64,000 bases of DNA from assembly GCF_020880995.1 (NCBI RefSeq), contig NZ_JAJISD010000001.1, positions 248,001-312,000 on the forward strand, read 5' to 3'. The stretch's first letter is position 1, and every line of letters begins with the position of its first letter. The stretch comes from Reyranella aquatilis. Lineage in GTDB: Bacteria; Pseudomonadota; Alphaproteobacteria; Reyranellales; Reyranellaceae. Below, in pieces: positions 1 through 8,557 of the stretch. The notes beneath the pieces were generated by a model that worked only from the letters and a program-made list of their open reading frames with translations, was not told the DNA's origin and did no database searches. The position numbers and the translations under genes were made by a program.

Positions 1-552
1 GAGGAGCTTGCGCGGCCGCGACTGCGCCAGCTTGAAGGCGAAGCGCAGGATGCGCTCGACGCCGGCGCGCGTGAACATCGCCACGTCGGTCGCCGCCTCG
101 ATCGGCGAGCCCTGGTGGACGCGGCCGCCGACGCCGGAATACTCGCCCTCGGAATTCTCGCGCACGATCACCCAGTCGAGTTCGTTGCCGTTCACATGGC
201 GGAGCGGCGAGGTGATGCCCGGCAGCACGCGCGTCGGCCTCACGTTGGCGTACTGGTCGAAGGGCTGGCAGATCGCGAGACGCAGGCCCCACAGGGTGAT
301 GTGATCGGGGATGTCGGGATGGCCGGCCGAGCCGAAGAGGATCGCATCGTGCTTCGCGATCTGGTCGCGCCCGTCCACGGGCATCATGCGGCCGTGCTTC
401 TTGTAGTAGTCGCCGCCCCAGTCGAAATGGTCGATCTGGAAGGCGAAGCCGCCCTCGCGCTTGGCGATGGCTTCGAGAACCTCGACGCCGGCCGAGACGA
501 CTTCGGTGCCGATGCCGTCGCCGGGAATGGCGGCGATCTTGTAGGTCTTCAT
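1..552 (-). CDS. Tartrate/D-malate-type dehydrogenase, N-terminal part (cut by window edge)
   Basis: This is the first 184 codons of an NAD-dependent beta-decarboxylating dehydrogenase; the C-terminus lies beyond position 1. The product opens MKTYKIAAIPGDGIGTEVV, the usual start of the isocitrate/isopropylmalate dehydrogenase superfamily. Further on it has GSAGHPDIPDH, a WGLRL segment and RENSEGEYSGVGGR, whose Arg and Glu belong to the substrate-binding signature. The WGLRL and DQYANVRP wording resembles tartrate dehydrogenase/D-malate dehydrogenase (Ttu/DmlA) more than LeuB or Icd; this subfamily call is inference. A GGAGAG ribosome site precedes the ATG. The gene starts 13 bp after the Bug-type binding protein and is probably co-transcribed with it, which fits uptake and oxidation of a dicarboxylic or hydroxy acid. 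Confidence 0.85.
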   Translation of the reverse strand, partial: MKTYKIAAIPGDGIGTEVVSAGVEVLEAIAKREGGFAFQIDHFDWGGDYYKKHGRMMPVDGRDQIAKHDAILFGSAGHPDIPDHITLWGLRLAICQPFDQYANVRPTRVLPGITSPLRHVNGNELDWVIVRENSEGEYSGVGGRVHQGSPIEAATDVAMFTRAGVERILRFAFKLAQSRPRKLL

Positions 553-565
553 CACGCTCTCCGGA

Positions 566-1570
566 TCAATTGCTGGCCTTCACGCCGGCCGCCTTGATCA
601 CGGCGTCCCAGCGCTTCACTTCCGCCTCAAGATAGGTCTTGAGGGCCTGCGGGCTCACCTGGGCCTCCGCGACGGGCTCGGTGCCGAGGCCCGCGAAGCG
701 CTCGACCACCTTCGGGTCCTTCAACGCCACCTTGAGCGCCGCCACGAGCTTGTCGGTCACGTCCTTGGGCAATCCCTTGGGCGCCCACAACGCGTGCCAG
801 GCCGAGACCTCGAAGCCGGGCAGGGCGCCGCCGTCCAGGGTCGGCAGATCGGGCACCGACGAGACCTTGGCCTTGGTGGTGACGGCATAGCCCTTGATGC
901 GGCCGTCCTTGATGTGGCCGGTCGTGTTGGTCGTCTGGTCGCACATCACGTCGAAGGTGCCGCTGATCAGGTCGTTCATCGCCGGCCCGGTGCCGCGATA
1001 GCCGACGCCTTCCATCTTGATGCCGAGTTCCTTCATCAGGATCAGCATGCAGAGATGCGAGGCCGAGCCGATGCCCGCATGACCGTAGGTCGCCTTGCCC
1101 TGATTGGCCTTCATCCAGGCGACGATCTCGGCGATGTCCTTGGGCGGCAGTCCCGCCTTCGAGACCAGCGTCATCGGCACGTCGGTGATGCGGCCGAGAT
1201 GGTCGAAGTCGCCGACGACGTCGTACTTCAGGCCGTCATAGAGGGCGGGGGCAGTGGCCTGCGCGATATGCCAGACCGCGATCGTGTAGCCGTCGGGCGC
1301 GGCACGGGCGACCTTGGCCATGCCGATCGTGCCGCCGGCACCGCCGACATTCTCGACCACGACGGTCTGGCCCAGGGTCTTGGTCATCGATTCGGCGATC
1401 AGGCGCGCCACCGTGTCGGTCGGACCGCCGGCCGCCGCCGGAACGACGAGGGTGATCGGCTTGCTGGGGTAGGCGGCCTGCGCCTGGAGGGAGGCGACCG
1501 GCAGGGCCGACGCCAGGGCTGCTGACACGATCAGGGTGCCGGTCAGCAGGGCACGACGGAAAAGGCTCAT
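566..1570 (-). CDS. Bug-family tripartite tricarboxylate transporter (TctC-like) binding protein
   Basis: A 334-residue periplasmic solute-binding protein. It has an N-terminal signal peptide (about residues 1-32, hydrophobic core then LQAQA before AYPSKPITLVVPAAAGG). The family hallmarks follow: PAAAGGPTDTVAR near the mature N-terminus, VVENVGGAGGTIG, and ARAAPDGYTI. Bug proteins bind carboxylates for a TctA/TctB permease or act as extracytoplasmic sensors; no tctA or tctB is in the window. An AGGGAG ribosome site precedes the ATG. The gene is divergent from the LysR regulator across a 101-bp region with a palindrome, and the dehydrogenase gene follows it, so LysR control of both is likely. 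The ligand cannot be read from the sequence. Confidence 0.93.
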   Translation of the reverse strand: MSLFRRALLTGTLIVSAALASALPVASLQAQAAYPSKPITLVVPAAAGGPTDTVARLIAESMTKTLGQTVVVENVGGAGGTIGMAKVARAAPDGYTIAVWHIAQATAPALYDGLKYDVVGDFDHLGRITDVPMTLVSKAGLPPKDIAEIVAWMKANQGKATYGHAGIGSASHLCMLILMKELGIKMEGVGYRGTGPAMNDLISGTFDVMCDQTTNTTGHIKDGRIKGYAVTTKAKVSSVPDLPTLDGGALPGFEVSAWHALWAPKGLPKDVTDKLVAALKVALKDPKVVERFAGLGTEPVAEAQVSPQALKTYLEAEVKRWDAVIKAAGVKASN

Positions 1571-1640
1571 GATTTCGCTCCCTTGGATTCTTCTTTGGAC
1601 TCTCCATACGGGGACCGGCGGCGACCCGCAATCGGCGCGG

Positions 1641-1665
1641 GATTATACAAATTTCTGATATAATC
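1641..1665. promoter_or_regulatory. Palindrome between divergent lysR-type gene and Bug gene; candidate operator and overlapping -10 boxes
   Basis: GATTATA at 1641-1647 and TATAATC at 1659-1665 form a perfect 7-bp inverted repeat around an 11-nt spacer, which fits the LysR T-N11-A box. The arms contain TATAAT on each strand (plus 1659-1664, minus 1642-1647), so the site may contain both divergent -10 elements. No good -35 hexamers were seen. The right arm ends 6 bp before the GTG start of the regulator. Confidence 0.6.
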
Positions 1666-1671
1666 CCCACC

Positions 1672-2589
1672 GTGGACCTGCATCAGCTTCGCTGTTTCGT
1701 CGCGGTCGCCGAGGAGCTTCACTTCGGCCGGGCGGCGCGCCGGCTCGACATGCTGCCCTCGGCGCTCAGCCGCGAGATCCGCCTGCTCGAGACTTCGCTC
1801 GGCGTGCCCCTGCTGCTGCGCACCACGCGCAACGTGATGCTGTCGCAGGACGGGGCGGCCTTCGTCGACGACGCCCGGGGATTGCTGGCGCGGGCCGATG
1901 CGCTCGCCGCCGAAGTCCGCGAACGCGGCCGCCGCCGGTCGCGCAGCCTCATCCGGGTGGGCGCGATCGACACCGCCGCGGCCGGGCTGGTGCCGGCGCT
2001 GCTCCACGACTTCCGCGAATTGCGCACGACAGCCGCGGTGCAACTCGTTGAGGACAAGACCGTGCGCCTGGTTCCGAAGCTCCTGTCGGGGCGGCTCGAC
2101 ATCGCCTTCATCCGGCCGCCCGAGCGGCTCGACAAGCGGATCGAGATGATGATGCTCTTCCATGAGACGCCGGTCGTCGCGGTGCCGTCGCGTCACCGGC
2201 TGGCGGGCCGGCGGCGACTTTCGATCGAGGCGCTGGCGGACGAACCGATGATCGTGCCCGATCGTAGCGCACGGCCGCACAGCCACGACCTCACGATCAA
2301 GCTGTTCGAACGGGCAGGCCTGCGCCCCAACCTGTCGCAGGGCGCCGAGGAGAAGCAGACGATCGTCCAGCTCGTGGCCGCGGGACTTGGCCTCGCCATC
2401 GTGCCGCGCTCGGCGGCCCGTCTCGGCGTCTCGGGCGTTCGCTTCGTGCCGATTGCGGCCCGCGAAACGGCCGGTCTCGACCTCCTGCCGATGGCTGCGG
2501 CCTGGCTGCGCAACGCACGCGACCCGCTGCGCGACGAGATGCTCGGCCTGCTCCGGCTGCGCCTCCCGCGCTACGCGGCGGGGGCGTGA
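1672..2589 (+). CDS. LysR-family transcriptional regulator
   Basis: A 305-residue regulator of normal LysR length. The N-terminal winged HTH reads MDLHQLRCFVAVAEELHFGR and continues with SALSREIRLLE, the recognition-helix region. The C-terminal two-lobed effector domain begins near residue 90 (IRVGAIDTAAAGLVPALL). The start is GTG at 1672, chosen because DLHQLRCFVAVAEE is the usual first helix; no ribosome site is visible between the upstream palindrome and this codon. It is divergent from the Bug/dehydrogenase pair and probably controls it. The nitrile hydratase genes converge on it from the other side and could also be targets, with less support. A perfect hairpin followed by four T residues ends the gene. 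Confidence 0.92.
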   Translation: MDLHQLRCFVAVAEELHFGRAARRLDMLPSALSREIRLLETSLGVPLLLRTTRNVMLSQDGAAFVDDARGLLARADALAAEVRERGRRRSRSLIRVGAIDTAAAGLVPALLHDFRELRTTAAVQLVEDKTVRLVPKLLSGRLDIAFIRPPERLDKRIEMMMLFHETPVVAVPSRHRLAGRRRLSIEALADEPMIVPDRSARPHSHDLTIKLFERAGLRPNLSQGAEEKQTIVQLVAAGLGLAIVPRSAARLGVSGVRFVPIAARETAGLDLLPMAAAWLRNARDPLRDEMLGLLRLRLPRYAAGA

Positions 2590-2610
2590 GGCTCAATGTA
2601 GCGATGGAGC

Positions 2611-2632
2611 GCGCCACTCCAGTGGCGCTTTT
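2611..2632 (+). terminator. Hairpin terminator between convergent lysR-type gene and nthB
   Basis: GCGCCACT (2611-2618) and AGTGGCGC (2621-2628) are perfect complements with CC between them, followed by TTTT at 2629-2632. It lies 22 bp after the regulator stop. On the minus strand the hairpin could also end nthB transcription, though without a T tract. A near-copy lies at 50259-50280. Confidence 0.75.
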
Positions 2633-2643
2633 CGATGAGGCTA

Positions 2644-3258
2644 CTACGCGCGTTCGAGGTAGCTCTCGAAGACGCCGACATGGACGAAGGCCTGGTCTGC
2701 CGAGTCCGACCACAGGTCGCGCGAATCGAAGCGGACGTCGTAGGTCGGCTCGTCTTCGGCCTCGATGCCATGGCCGTGGGCGTCGGGGAACGGGTAGGGC
2801 GGCGACACGCCGACCACGACGCCGCTCTTGCCGCGGATGTAGCCCGGCATGCGGACGTGACCCGGGACGTAATCCGTCTTTACCGTGACCCTGTCGCCGA
2901 CCTTCAGCGTCTCGCGCGTGGCTACGTTGCCGCGGCCGGGGGCGCTGGGCGAGGAGAGGGGGAAGGCGCCGCCCGCGCGGCGTTCCAGTTCCTCCTGCGT
3001 GAGGATGCCCTTCTCGACGCACAGGGTCGCGAGGCTGGTCAGCGAACGCTCGTAGTAGCTGGCCGACAGGTAGTGCCGCGGTTCCATGCGCTCGATGGCG
3101 TGGCGGTACTCGTCCATGTTGAAGATGCCGAGCTTCACCGCGAGCGAATAGAGCGCGTTGACCCGCTTCTCCCACGGTTCGTGGAAGGTCTGGGCGCGGA
3201 GCGAATAGCGGACCCGGCCGAAGCCCTGCTTGCCGCCGAGATCGTGCATGCCATCCAT
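2644..3258 (-). CDS. nthB: Nitrile hydratase, beta subunit
   Basis: A 204-residue beta subunit of nitrile hydratase, which hydrates nitriles to amides in the cytoplasm. The start MDGMHDLGGKQGFG matches the conserved N-terminus, and the ATG has a GGAGAG ribosome site. The C-terminal half has the beta-barrel pattern FKVGDRVTVK (here LKVGDRVTVKTDYVPGH), then HVRMPGYIRGKSGVV and a final YDVRFDSRDLW segment. It lies 14 bp downstream of the alpha gene. It is slightly shorter than many beta subunits (about 210-235 residues). The alpha-then-beta order with a cobalt-type alpha subunit is worth noting, because cobalt enzymes are often ordered beta-alpha-activator. Confidence 0.93.
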   Translation of the reverse strand: MDGMHDLGGKQGFGRVRYSLRAQTFHEPWEKRVNALYSLAVKLGIFNMDEYRHAIERMEPRHYLSASYYERSLTSLATLCVEKGILTQEELERRAGGAFPLSSPSAPGRGNVATRETLKVGDRVTVKTDYVPGHVRMPGYIRGKSGVVVGVSPPYPFPDAHGHGIEAEDEPTYDVRFDSRDLWSDSADQAFVHVGVFESYLERA

Positions 3259-3272
3259 TTGTCTCTCCGGTA

Positions 3273-3869
3273 CTAGAGGCGCGAGACGCCGATCATGGAA
3301 TCCTTGGTGACCAGTGCGGCGAGCTTCTCCTCGGACCAGCCTTCGGTACCTTCCGGGCGCACCGGCAGCACCATGTAGCGCGTGTCTGCCGTCGTGTCCC
3401 AGACACGGATCTCCATGTCGGCCGGCAGGTCGAGACCCATTTCCTTCAGCACGGTGCGCGACTGGCGGACGATGCGGGCGCGGTACTCCAGGTCCTTGTA
3501 CCAGTCCGGCGGCAGGCCGATGATCGAAAAGGCGGTGCACGAACACAGCGTGCAGCAGATCACGTTGTGGACCTTGGGCGTGTTCTCCAGCACGACGAGG
3601 TGCCGGTGATGCGGCGGCATCGAGAGGCCGAGTTCGGCCACGGCGTCGCGGCCGTTGGCAAAGAGGCGCTCGCGGAAGGCCGGATCGGTCCACGCCTTGG
3701 CGACCACGCGCGCCCCGTTCTGCGGCACCCATTCCTCCTCGGCGAGATGCTTGAACTCGCGGATGAAGTTGGCGGGCTCCATGCCGCGCTCGTGGAAGGC
3801 GGCCTCGATGGCATCGGTCCGGGCCTCGACGGAGGCGGCGGCCTGATGCTGATGGGTGTGGTCGGGCAT
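3273..3869 (-). CDS. nthA: Nitrile hydratase, alpha subunit (cobalt-type motif)
   Basis: A 198-residue catalytic subunit. The metal-binding claw CTLCSC occupies about residues 106-111 (preceded by NVIC). Threonine at the second position is typical of cobalt enzymes, whereas iron enzymes have CSLCSC. GLPPDWYKDLEYRARIVR follows, as in the family. The position after the claw is TAF rather than the more usual YPW/YPR. The start at 3869 is preferred over an in-frame ATG 24 bp upstream because GGGAGAAG lies at ribosome-site distance. A histidine-rich N-terminus (HTHQHQ) is present. No activator or metallochaperone (P14K/NhlE or P47K) is visible beside it, and no amidase. Confidence 0.94.
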   Translation of the reverse strand: MPDHTHQHQAAASVEARTDAIEAAFHERGMEPANFIREFKHLAEEEWVPQNGARVVAKAWTDPAFRERLFANGRDAVAELGLSMPPHHRHLVVLENTPKVHNVICCTLCSCTAFSIIGLPPDWYKDLEYRARIVRQSRTVLKEMGLDLPADMEIRVWDTTADTRYMVLPVRPEGTEGWSEEKLAALVTKDSMIGVSRL

Positions 3870-3904
3870 TGTCTTCTCCCAGGGCGGCGGCAATTAAGGC
3901 CGGA

Positions 3905-5267
<1,363 letters not shown>

Positions 5268-5289
5268 GCCCCGGCGGGACGGAACGATC

Positions 5290-5315
5290 AAGGGTCGCTT
5301 CGGCGGCCCTTTTTC
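5290..5315 (+). terminator. Intrinsic terminator of eno
   Basis: A 9-bp stem (AAGGGTCGC with GCGGCCCTT, one G-T pair) closed by a TTCG tetraloop spans 5290-5311 and runs straight into a T tract (5310-5314). This is a textbook rho-independent terminator. Confidence 0.92.
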
Positions 5316-5409
5316 ATTTCTGCTCTCTCTGCCCATTCCGTCAGCGAAGACGCTGACACCCCTCTATTTTTTTGAATGGAGAGGTGCCTCAGAATGGCAT
5401 GCTGTGCAC

Positions 5410-5439
5410 CGTCAATTAATTGACGAAAGCAATTAATTG
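5410..5439 (+). promoter_or_regulatory. Tandem palindromes upstream of the MarR-GNAT gene; candidate operator
   Basis: CGTCAATTAATTGACG (5410-5425) is a perfect 16-bp palindrome. Four bases later CAATTAATTG (5430-5439) repeats its core, followed by a further TTGACG half-site. The two centres are 17 bp apart. The AT-rich symmetrical sequence is of the type bound by MarR dimers. It lies just upstream of the MarR-domain gene, so autoregulation is the simplest reading. Confidence 0.65.
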
Positions 5440-5470
5440 ATTGACGATGGCAACCATATTGGAGGTCGCC

Positions 5471-6400
5471 ATGGCAGCGTCGTCGCTCGCGTCCCGCATC
5501 GAGGCGGTGCGCCGTTTCTCGCGCTTCTACACCCGCCGCATCGGCGTGCTGGAGGAAACCCTCCTGCACAGCCCGTTCACGCTGCCCGAGGGCCGCCTGG
5601 TCTACGAGATCGCCAACCGCGACCGTCCGACCGCGCAGGAGCTTTGCCGCGATCTCGGTCTCGACCCCGGCTATGTCAGCCGCCTGCTGCAGGGGCTGGA
5701 GAAACGGGGCTGCGTCGCACGCAAGCGCTCGGCCGCGGACAAGCGTCAGACCGAGCTGACGCTCACGCCCAAGGGCCAGAAACTCTGGGGCGCCATGAAC
5801 GAGCGATCGCGCCAGGACATCGCCGACCTGTTGGCCGAGCTGCCGGCCGATCGTCAGGACCGGCTGGTGAAGGCGCTCGGGACCGTGGAGAAACTGCTCG
5901 ACGAGCCGCCGGAAAAGCGCGTGCCGTTCACGCTGCGGCCGCACCAGCCGGGCGACCTCGGCTGGATCATCCGCCGCCAGACCCAGCTCTATGCCAGCGA
6001 GTATGGCTGGGACGGCACCTTCGAGGCGATGCTCGCGGAGATCTCGGCGAAGTTCATCCGCAAGTTCGACCCGAAGTCGGACAATTGCTGGATCGCCGAG
6101 CGCAACGGCGAGATCGCGGGATCGGTCTTCCTGGTGCGCGCCGGCAAGACCACCGGGCAGTTGCGCATGCTCTACGTCGAGCCTTCGGCGCGCGGCCTCG
6201 GCATCGGCCAGAGCCTGGTCGCGGCCTGTATCGAGGATGCCCGCGCCAAGGGCTACAGGAAGCTGATGTTGTGGACCAACGACATCCTGGTCTCGGCCCG
6301 CAAGATCTACATCGCGGCGGGTTTCCGGCTCATCCGCGAGGAGAAGCACGAGAGCTTCGGCAAGAAGCTGGTCGGGCAGTTCTGGAGCCTCGATCTGTGA
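5471..6400 (+). CDS. MarR-family regulator fused to a GNAT acetyltransferase
   Basis: A 309-residue two-domain protein. Residues about 1-145 form a MarR winged HTH (RPTAQELCRDLGLDPGYVSR as recognition region, then GCVARKRSAADKRQTELTLT as wing). Residues about 155-309 form a GNAT N-acetyltransferase domain with the acetyl-CoA loop EPSARGLGIGQSLV. This architecture is known; its members presumably couple DNA binding to acetylation, but the substrate is unknown. The start ATG at 5471 is chosen because GGAGG lies 5 bp upstream; an ATG at 5447 and a TTG at 5441 are in frame. The stop overlaps the GTG of the EamA exporter gene by 4 bp, so the two are translationally coupled and the transporter is a likely target. 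Confidence 0.9.
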   Translation: MAASSLASRIEAVRRFSRFYTRRIGVLEETLLHSPFTLPEGRLVYEIANRDRPTAQELCRDLGLDPGYVSRLLQGLEKRGCVARKRSAADKRQTELTLTPKGQKLWGAMNERSRQDIADLLAELPADRQDRLVKALGTVEKLLDEPPEKRVPFTLRPHQPGDLGWIIRRQTQLYASEYGWDGTFEAMLAEISAKFIRKFDPKSDNCWIAERNGEIAGSVFLVRAGKTTGQLRMLYVEPSARGLGIGQSLVAACIEDARAKGYRKLMLWTNDILVSARKIYIAAGFRLIREEKHESFGKKLVGQFWSLDL

Positions 6401-7284
6401 ACCGGCCCGGCCCGCTGTGGGCCGCCGCCGGGACCGGCATCCAGGTCGGCGCCGCGATGGTGGCGACGCGCTATGTCGTCGACGCGGCCGGGCCGGGGTC
6501 GCTGGGCTTCCTGCGCTATCTCATCGGTCTCGCCTGTCTCGCGCCGGCCCTGTGGCTGCGGCCGTGGCGGCGCATCGCGGCACGCGAGCTGCTGCCGATC
6601 GGCCTGCTGGGGATCGGCCAGTTCGCGGCGCTGATCGTGCTGCTGAACTATTCGCTGCTGCACATTCCCGCGGCCCGCGCGTCGCTGCTGTTCTCGACCT
6701 TCCCGCTGATGACGATGACCCTGTCGGCGCTGGGCGGACGCGAGCGCTTCACGCCCGCCAAGATCGGGGGCGCGCTGCTCACCTTCGCGGGCGTCGCGAT
6801 CGCGCTGGGAGGGGCGGCGATCACGGCGGAGCCGCAGCACGGGTCGGCGTGGCTGGGCACGGTGGCCGCCTTGGGCGCAGCCCTCTGCGGCGCCGTCTGC
6901 TCGATCTCCTACGCGCCCTATGTCGCGCGCTACTCGGCACTCCCGGTGACGGCCTTCGCCATGTTCGTGGCCGTCCTGGCGCTGGCGGGCGTTGCGGCTG
7001 CCGAGGGTCTCTTCACTGCGTGGCCTGCCTTCAAGGCCGGAGAGGTCTCGGCCATCGTCTTCATCGGCGTGTCGAGCGGCATCGGCTTCTTCCTATGGGT
7101 CTATGCGCTGGGCAACGCGCCGCCGACCCTGGTCACGATCTTCCTTGGTCTCGGTCCCGTGACGGCGGCGCTGGGTGGCACGCTGCTGCTGGGCGAGCCA
7201 CTGCCAGTCGCCGCGCTGTTGGGTCTTGCCTGCGTCCTCGCCGGCCTTTGGCTGGCGCTCAAGCCCGCTGCGCAAACTGAGTAG
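6397..7284 (+). CDS. EamA-family (DMT superfamily) transporter
   Basis: A 295-residue inner-membrane carrier with about ten hydrophobic segments arranged as two five-helix EamA repeats. Internal segments such as LLNYSLLHIPAARASLLFST and the C-terminal ALGGTLLLGEPLPVAALLG are typical of the drug/metabolite transporter superfamily. The GTG start at 6397 overlaps the upstream stop (GTGA) and keeps the first helix intact; the first ATG (6456) would cut into it. Coupling to the MarR-GNAT regulator suggests inducible export of a small metabolite or toxic compound. The substrate is unknown. Confidence 0.88.
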   Translation: MNRPGPLWAAAGTGIQVGAAMVATRYVVDAAGPGSLGFLRYLIGLACLAPALWLRPWRRIAARELLPIGLLGIGQFAALIVLLNYSLLHIPAARASLLFSTFPLMTMTLSALGGRERFTPAKIGGALLTFAGVAIALGGAAITAEPQHGSAWLGTVAALGAALCGAVCSISYAPYVARYSALPVTAFAMFVAVLALAGVAAAEGLFTAWPAFKAGEVSAIVFIGVSSGIGFFLWVYALGNAPPTLVTIFLGLGPVTAALGGTLLLGEPLPVAALLGLACVLAGLWLALKPAAQTE

Positions 7285-7382
7285 GGGGCTGTGGCAACCC
7301 AGCGGACCGGACCGCGGCAGATCCGGTGAAATGGCCATCCATTCGACCGAACAGAGGGCCGCATCACTGTGCGTCAGTTCGA

Positions 7383-7399
7383 TCCTGCGTCTCGCAGGA
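7383..7399 (-). terminator. Small hairpin after the Ntn-hydrolase gene
   Basis: TCCTGCG and CGCAGGA form a perfect 7-bp stem with a 3-nt loop, 8 bp beyond the stop codon of the minus-strand hydrolase gene. No T tract follows, so a termination role is only a suggestion. Confidence 0.3.
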
Positions 7400-7407
7400 A
7401 CGTGCCC

Positions 7408-8463
7408 TCACTCGCGCGGGATCATGAACTTGTAGAGTTCGGCGGGCCTGAAAGCGCTGGTCTGGTTGCCGCCGGTGTCGGGATTGCCGGCAAGTTGCAA
7501 CTTGCGGACTCCACTGCCTTGACTGAAGTCCAACTTGGCAAAGTCGACCCAGACGATGCTGGGGCTCTTCGTGTCCTGATAGTAGTAAACCTTGTTCTTC
7601 TGATCTGAGACGGTCAACCACAGCGTGTCTGCTATGTTTGGCTGGCCTGGGATCTTGATGCCGATCGGCACGCTGACGTTTCGCATGACGCTGAAAACCG
7701 CGGCGACGGCGGTGCGCGGGTCAGCGGACTGCTTGGCCTCGTTGATGTAGAACGAGGCGCGGACGAAGCGGTCGGATGCACGGTTGGTACCCGGCAGGAA
7801 GGTGGTGCCGCCGATTCCCTGCCAGTATGTGTTGAGTGCCTGTTGCTGATCGAAAGTCGGGGAGTTCGTCATGACCTGGAATTGCCGGCCATGATGGATA
7901 ACGAGTTTGCCGTCCAGATACTCGAAGATGGCGGAATCGCCCGAAGCATCCGAGATCGACAGGTGTACCGTTCCGGGTTCACCGGTCGGCGCGGTGATGG
8001 CGACCATGCGAAAGCGTTCTGCCCTCAGGTCGGCGACCGCCTCGGCAACGGTGGCATAGTTGTCCAGGACGTATTGGACCCACGCAGAATTGGCGAGCGT
8101 CGGACGAGTGTCGGCGGCGATCGCGGCGGGATACTTGGATTCCGGCAGGTAGAGCAGGTTCGCGACAAGCCCGCGCTCGTTCATGCCGTCAGCGCTGGCG
8201 CCATCATAGAGGGTCGTGACTACGCTGCCATACTTGCTGATCCATGTCAGAGGCTTGCTGGTGTTGCTGTGGCGCGCCGTGCCCCGCGGTGCAAGCCAGA
8301 GATTGGTGCCCAGATCGGCCTCGAACCAGTCCATGGTGCGGCCGGTGACGGTCTGGCCCTCGAGGCCGAAGTAGACGGCGCGGCTGCACGCTTGCGCCGC
8401 GATCGGCGTGATGATTGCGGCTGTCAGAAAAGCGGCAAGGCTGGCGGCAATTTTGCGCTTCAT
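7408..8463 (-). CDS. Exported choloylglycine hydrolase-family (Ntn) linear amide hydrolase
   Basis: A 351-residue member of the penicillin V acylase/bile salt hydrolase family, which cleaves linear amide bonds with an N-terminal cysteine. A signal peptide (KRK, hydrophobic core, AAQA) is followed directly by Cys26, so cleavage would expose the nucleophile. CSRAVYFG and GRTMDWFE supply the expected catalytic Cys, Arg and Asp. Later segments include GMNERGLVANLLYLPES and TNSPTFDQQQALNTYW. The product is probably periplasmic. The substrate could be an acyl-homoserine lactone, penicillin V or another N-acyl compound; sequence alone does not decide. A GGGAG lies about 11 bp before the ATG. It is divergent from a Crp-type regulator. 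Confidence 0.88.
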   Translation of the reverse strand: MKRKIAASLAAFLTAAIITPIAAQACSRAVYFGLEGQTVTGRTMDWFEADLGTNLWLAPRGTARHSNTSKPLTWISKYGSVVTTLYDGASADGMNERGLVANLLYLPESKYPAAIAADTRPTLANSAWVQYVLDNYATVAEAVADLRAERFRMVAITAPTGEPGTVHLSISDASGDSAIFEYLDGKLVIHHGRQFQVMTNSPTFDQQQALNTYWQGIGGTTFLPGTNRASDRFVRASFYINEAKQSADPRTAVAAVFSVMRNVSVPIGIKIPGQPNIADTLWLTVSDQKNKVYYYQDTKSPSIVWVDFAKLDFSQGSGVRKLQLAGNPDTGGNQTSAFRPAELYKFMIPRE

Positions 8464-8557
8464 GGCGAGATCATCTCCCGAGTGTGGGACGCCAATACTG
8501 AGCCAACCGGACAGGAAGATGTTGCGGGAAGTAGCAATTGGGCTTGAGACGCGCTCT

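Noticed and set aside
115..597. Plus-strand frame at the left edge
   Set aside because: It is antisense to the tartrate/malate-type dehydrogenase, which has a ribosome site and family motifs.
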